From Ditylenchus dipsaci (taxonomy: Eukaryota; Nematoda; Chromadorea; Rhabditida; Anguinidae), in the NCBI GenBank assembly GCA_004194705.1, contig SADC01000094.1:1-64000 (forward strand): DNA of 64,000 bases. The letters are read 5' to 3'. Positions 33,478 through 64,000 of this stretch are shown here, piece by piece. Below the pieces are notes generated by a model that was not told the origin of the DNA, did no database searches, and saw only the letters and a program-made list of their open reading frames with translations. Made by a program: the position numbers and the translations under genes. The first letter of the stretch is position 1. Each line of letters starts with the position of its first letter.

Positions 33478-34022
33478 AAGGGGCATACCAGCGCGTTACA
33501 CGGTCAATTTCAAATTTTCAAAAAGGCGGGGACCACACTTTCAAGACAAAAAACATTTGATTTGAAAATGTTCCTTCAAATTATTTTATTATCGTTACCG
33601 CAGCAGGGCGATAGTCTCTAATTTTACTTAACTTTTTTAGGTTTATTACTACAAAGAGAGCCTAAAAAAAGAAATCAGAATTGCTTTTATTGGAGTAATA
33701 AACCTAAAAAAGTGAAGGAAAATTAGAGACTATCGCCCTGCTGCTGTCCAAAAATTCATAGCCTTTCAGGTGTTGTTGATCCCAGGGTAGCTTTGCTTAG
33801 CCAATGATACTGGCCTGAAAATGCAAAAAATTAAACGAAAAACAGCCACCAAAAACAAAAAATGATGAGAAAAGTCTTTCGGTAGCAAATTTTTTTCGGT
33901 AACGATAATAAAATAATTTGAAGGAACATTTTGAAATCAAATGTTTTTTGTCTTGAAAGTGTGGTCCCCGCCTTTTGAAAATTTGAAATTGACCGTGTAA
34001 CGCGCTGGTATGCCTCTTTAAA
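33478..34022. mobile_element. Nested palindrome (GGGGCATACCAGCGCGTTAC ends)
   Basis: Outer arms TTTAAAGGGGCATACCAGCG ... CGCTGGTATGCCTCTTTAAA; inside them GTGTGGTCCCCGCC and AACATTTTGAAATCAAATG pair up. An inner palindrome 33598-33750 has CAGCAGGGCGATAGTCTCTA arms around TTAGGTTTATTAC / GTAATAAACC. So one palindrome sits inside another. Ends resemble the NUP93 intron MITE. Confidence 0.7.
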
Positions 34023-34191
34023 CATGATTTTTAAGTAAGTGAAAAATGCGCCTTGAAAATAACAAAATTACAAAATTTGGACATTTGCTGACAGTAAAGC
34101 AGTGCTAAAAATAGTTCCAATTGATTCTTCGATAGTTTATGGCCCTAGAAGTCAGTGTGCTTAATAAAAAATTAATAAGATGTGCACCTAG

Positions 34192-34268
34192 CGGGATTTG
34201 AACCCTCGACCATAGGCGATGCGTATATGAAGTTCCTCCCCCTTTAAGAAACAGGTCGGTGCTGGTGC
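34192..34268 (-). other. tRNA-like sequence, minus strand
   Basis: Read on the minus strand it starts GCACCGACC and ends GGGTTCAAATCCCGCTAGGTGC. The acceptor ends GCACC/GGTGC pair, and GGTTCAAATCC is a perfect box B. The D-arm/box A is poor and the anticodon arm does not form a 7-nt loop, so I treat it as a tRNA pseudogene or tRNA-derived repeat. Confidence 0.5.
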
Positions 34269-34919
34269 CTAAATTTCAAAATTTACACCACTGCCTACCG
34301 CCCATTTTGAAGGGCCGTGAAACCCTTATAAAATTTTTTAAAATATATAATCTTCTCTTTGCAAGGCAGTTCTTTTTGGGATAAAAACTCATTTGAATAG
34401 TCATTTTCTATTTTCTAAAAGTAAATTGTTTGAATTAATGTTTTCTGCTTTTATCTGTAAATCTCCCATCTGCTGACTTTTTTACAGCAATTAAATCTGT
34501 TTTTCTATTGAAATTAATTTTCTTTTGGACAACAGTTACCAACCCACGTAAATGACCGAGTCACTAATTCATGTTCATCGGAAATCCCTTTTAATATATT
34601 TACGTCTATTTATAATCACTTTTTGGTTAAAGGACCATACTTGTTGATGACAATGGTAAATTGGCAAATTCAAATGCGCGCGGGACACTTTTTTTATTCC
34701 GAAATTATTTTTTAAATCGTTCAATATGTATGATGAACGATCAAAAATAAGGGTAATATTTAATTCTGTCCCCAAATTTCTGAAAAATGTCCCCAAATTC
34801 ACTGAAAAATGTCCCCAAATGTGAAATGTCCCCAAATTGCTGAAAAATGTCCCCAAATTGCTGAAAAATGTCCCCAAATATTCTGAAATATGTCCCAAAT
34901 TTTTGCAATGCCTGCAATT

Positions 34920-35139
34920 GAAGGAATACAAGGCAGCATTTCATGTTATCGTTCCGTCTCTAGTGTGGCCAAACCATTTTTCGTGCTCTTGTAAGATGGG
35001 TGGAAAAAAAGCGCATTGCAAACACTCTGTGATGGTGATGAAAAAGCAAGGCCAAACGACTTATCCGCGCCATGCTATTGCTGATTGCTGGGAAAAAAGA
35101 GAAAAAGAGGACGTCCAAGTCAAGGATAGAGTGAATTAA
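34920..35139 (+). CDS. Small ORF with SWIM-type zinc motif
   Basis: After repeat-derived residues the frame reads EYKAAFHVIVPSLVWPNHFS, CSCKMGGKKAHCKHSVMVMK, then TTYPRHAIADCWEKREKEDV and stops at 35139. C-x-C-x8-C-x-H is the SWIM zinc-finger pattern, common near the C-terminus of MULE transposases and in MEKK1-like proteins. Where it starts is unclear because the upstream minisatellite is also open. It may be a transposase remnant or an accessory DNA-binding protein of the element. Confidence 0.5.
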
Positions 35140-35399
35140 TATTTCGCCGTTGCACATTGTTATTTGTGGGAGTGTGTTAGAATAAATTTTATTGCAATCA
35201 AGATTTGTGTTGACAAATTAATGCGTATGGATTCTAGTACTACATTTAGTGTAGTATGACTGGAATGCGGTGATGGCTATGATTGTAATGACTGGTAGGC
35301 GGAATTGGTGCTGTTGGCATAAGCATTTTTAACGTAAAAACCACACTCAGCATCAAAATTACACTTAAAGTTGATAATATGAAAAATAGGGAAAATAAA

Positions 35400-35600
35400 A
35401 ATTGGGGACATATTTCAGAATATTTGGGGACATTTTTCAGAAATTTGGGGACATTTTTCAGCAACTTGGGGACATTTTTCAGCAACTTGGGGACATTTTT
35501 CAGCAATTTGGGGACATTTTTCAGCAACTTGGGGACATTTCACATTTGGGGACATTTTTCAGCAATTTGGGGACATTTTTCAGAAATTTGGGGACAAAAT
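35400..35600 (+). repeat. 20-bp minisatellite TTGGGGACATTTTTCAGCAA
   Basis: About ten near-identical copies, each 20 or 21 bp. The inverse array at 34765-34900 forms the opposite arm of the SWIM-motif element. Frames through it translate as repeated GDIFQQF or GTFFSNL and are not genes. Confidence 0.85.
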
Positions 35601-35632
35601 TAATTACCACCCCAAAAATAATAGAGCAGATC

Positions 35633-35700
35633 CTGGAATCAAACCTGACACCGAAAATTACCACACTACGCTATTAAACCACTGAGCTACCTGTACCTTT
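35633..35700 (-). other. tRNA-like module, minus strand
   Basis: On the minus strand GGTACAGGTAGCTCAGTGGT is followed by TTAATAGCGTAG and, about 30 nt on, GTCAGGTTTGATTCCAGGAT. Good box A (TAGCTCAGTGGTTTAA) and box B (GGTTTGATTCC), plausible D- and T-arms, weak anticodon arm. Probably tRNA-derived repeat sequence within the SWIM element. Confidence 0.5.
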
Positions 35701-36129
35701 TATATATGATACGGTTTTTTATTTTCATATACCAACAATACATAATTCAAAAAGTATTTTTGGAGTAAAAAAGGTGTCCCGCGCGCATTTGAATTTGCCA
35801 AATTCTCATTGTCATCAACAAGTATGGTCCTTTAACAGTAGGTCTTCAAAAAGCTTGTGATTATTAGTCATAATTTAAAAATCGTGGTTCTTCTAATTAT
35901 GTCCAAAATATTTGCAATTACAGCTAAACCTGTCATATCGGGCACTATTTGGAAACAATCAGAGAGAATTAGAAACCTATCAGAGAGGTTACAGTTGACT
36001 GTACAGTATACAGTCACAGTGTACAGTCAATCCTCTTGGATCGGGCATCCCAATAATCGTCACCCTCTATAATTGATCACTGTTTGTTATTCCCGATGGT
36101 GCCTGATTAGATAGGTTTGACTGTAACTC

Positions 36130-36568
36130 AATCAAAAATTTGACGCTACTTGCATATACCAACCCACCCCCCCCCCCCACCCCCAAATCAACTTTTTTTG
36201 AAAGTGTTTCCAAACACCCTATATCGACCTTAAATGGCCGTGACTCTGGATGCATGAAAAAGCATGCATACCAGAGTTCATTTATGCGGTAGGCCCCAGT
36301 ATTCGAAAGTATGTTCAACATCTTCCTTTTTGTTTGAAACTGGCCCCTTTTTGGTCCATTTCCACCCTAATACGGCCTTAAATCCCTTCAAAAATAGTCA
36401 AAATGGCTAATTTTGGGTGGTCCCAAAACTCAATTTTTTATTGACCAGAACTTAAAAATAATGTCTTTTTTGAGCTTCTGAGGCTATTTTAGGTCGATAT
36501 AGGGTGTTTGGGAACATTTAAAAAAATTTATTTGGGGTGGGGGGTATATGCAAGTAGCGCCGAAAATT
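36130..36568. repeat. Palindrome (GGCGCTACTTGCATATACC ends) with repeat A at the centre
   Basis: GACGCTACTTGCATATACC followed by poly-C and CACCCTATATCGACCTT at the left is mirrored at 36490-36560 (TAGGTCGATATAGGGTGTTTGG, GGGGTATATGCAAGTAGCG). Repeat A is at 36225-36310. It ends only about 20 bp before the peptidase start codon, so it may have displaced or supply promoter sequence. A diverged left end also occurs at 12715. Confidence 0.7.
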
Positions 36569-36590
36569 TCATAGCAAACCACACTCAAAA

Positions 36591-63900
<27,310 letters not shown>

Positions 63901-64000
63901 AACTTATATAGAAATAAATATTAGATATTTTCTGTTTTCCTTTATCCTGTTTGATTTTTAAAAAATCGTTTTATTTGACTAGTCTAGGCTTGTTGTATTG

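Larger units (their letters stand above)
34627..35835. mobile_element. 1.2-kb element: SWIM motif ORF flanked by inverted 20-bp minisatellites
   Basis: TTAAAGGACCATACTTGTTG at the left and CAACAAGTATGGTCCTTTAA at the right start terminal inverted repeats of about 60 bp that include AAATTCAAATGCGCGCGGGAC. Inside each, a tandem array of GCTGAAAAATGTCCCCAAAT: about six units at 34765-34900 and about ten inverted units at 35400-35600. Between the arrays is a small ORF with a SWIM-type zinc motif. A tRNA-like module lies at 35636-35700. No target duplication could be fixed with confidence. The family is not one I recognise. Confidence 0.7.

Noticed and set aside
34192..34268. Functional tRNA gene
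   Set aside because: Good acceptor pairing and box B, but no proper D-arm or 7-nt anticodon loop could be drawn.
35400..35600. CRISPR-like array (regular 20-bp repeats)
   Set aside because: No unique spacers; units are contiguous and the genome is clearly eukaryotic.
35379..35677. Open frames in the 35.4-35.6 kb region in two phases
   Set aside because: They are translations of the 20-bp minisatellite, with repeated GDIFQQF/GTFFSNL units, not genes.

Overview
The window is AT-rich eukaryotic genomic DNA, most likely from a small-genome invertebrate. Protein-coding genes are split by many short introns (about 45-60 nt) with GT...TTTCAG-type ends. In the four genes whose start is visible, an AG acceptor lies only 2-14 nt before the ATG, which suggests spliced-leader trans-splicing. 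NUP93 and MSH6 lie head to tail about 170 bp apart, like an operon. Together these point to a nematode (or another trans-splicing animal), but no species can be named from sequence alone.

Host genes: an Aurora-family kinase (4099-6007, +); MSH6 (25107-19565, -) immediately downstream of nucleoporin NUP93 (29317-25275, -); and a DPP8/DPP9-like dipeptidyl peptidase spread over at least 19 exons and 27 kb (36591-63900, +). The large introns of the peptidase are filled with transposons and also contain an intact LC8 dynein light chain gene (50698-51121, +). A pseudogene fragment of snRNP protein Sm-E lies at 8657-8789. Several conserved genes carry isolated one-base losses, often in G or A runs, so many frameshifts may be uncorrected read errors rather than gene death.

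The rest is a dense, nested landscape of mobile DNA. 1-3.1 kb: a Merlin transposon and palindromic elements. 6.5-8.8 kb: an element with a 9-bp target duplication carrying a captured intron-containing gene fragment, then a decayed pogo-type transposase. 10.9-17.7 kb: a 6.7-kb Merlin-like composite with a perfect 8-bp target duplication, enclosing a 5.1-kb hAT-like element that encloses a Ty3/gypsy remnant. 30-36 kb: a hAT-like element with a BED finger, long palindromes, and an element with a SWIM-type zinc motif whose arms are 20-bp minisatellites. 39.8-45.3 kb: three elements with 8-bp target duplications. 46-50 kb: a MULE with a FLYWCH-like transposase. 55.6 kb: an internally deleted mariner. 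61.0-63.7 kb: a 2.2-kb element with a 5-bp target duplication and CAC-starting ends inserted in a pogo-type MITE, encoding a protein whose motif order resembles RAG1/Transib transposases; this is the most interesting candidate in the window.

Recurring themes not explained by ordinary annotation: inverted arms built from tandem minisatellites, tRNA-like box A/box B modules embedded in palindromes, and one shared cassette (hairpin with ATGCAT core) at the centre of several palindromes whose arms are unrelated.
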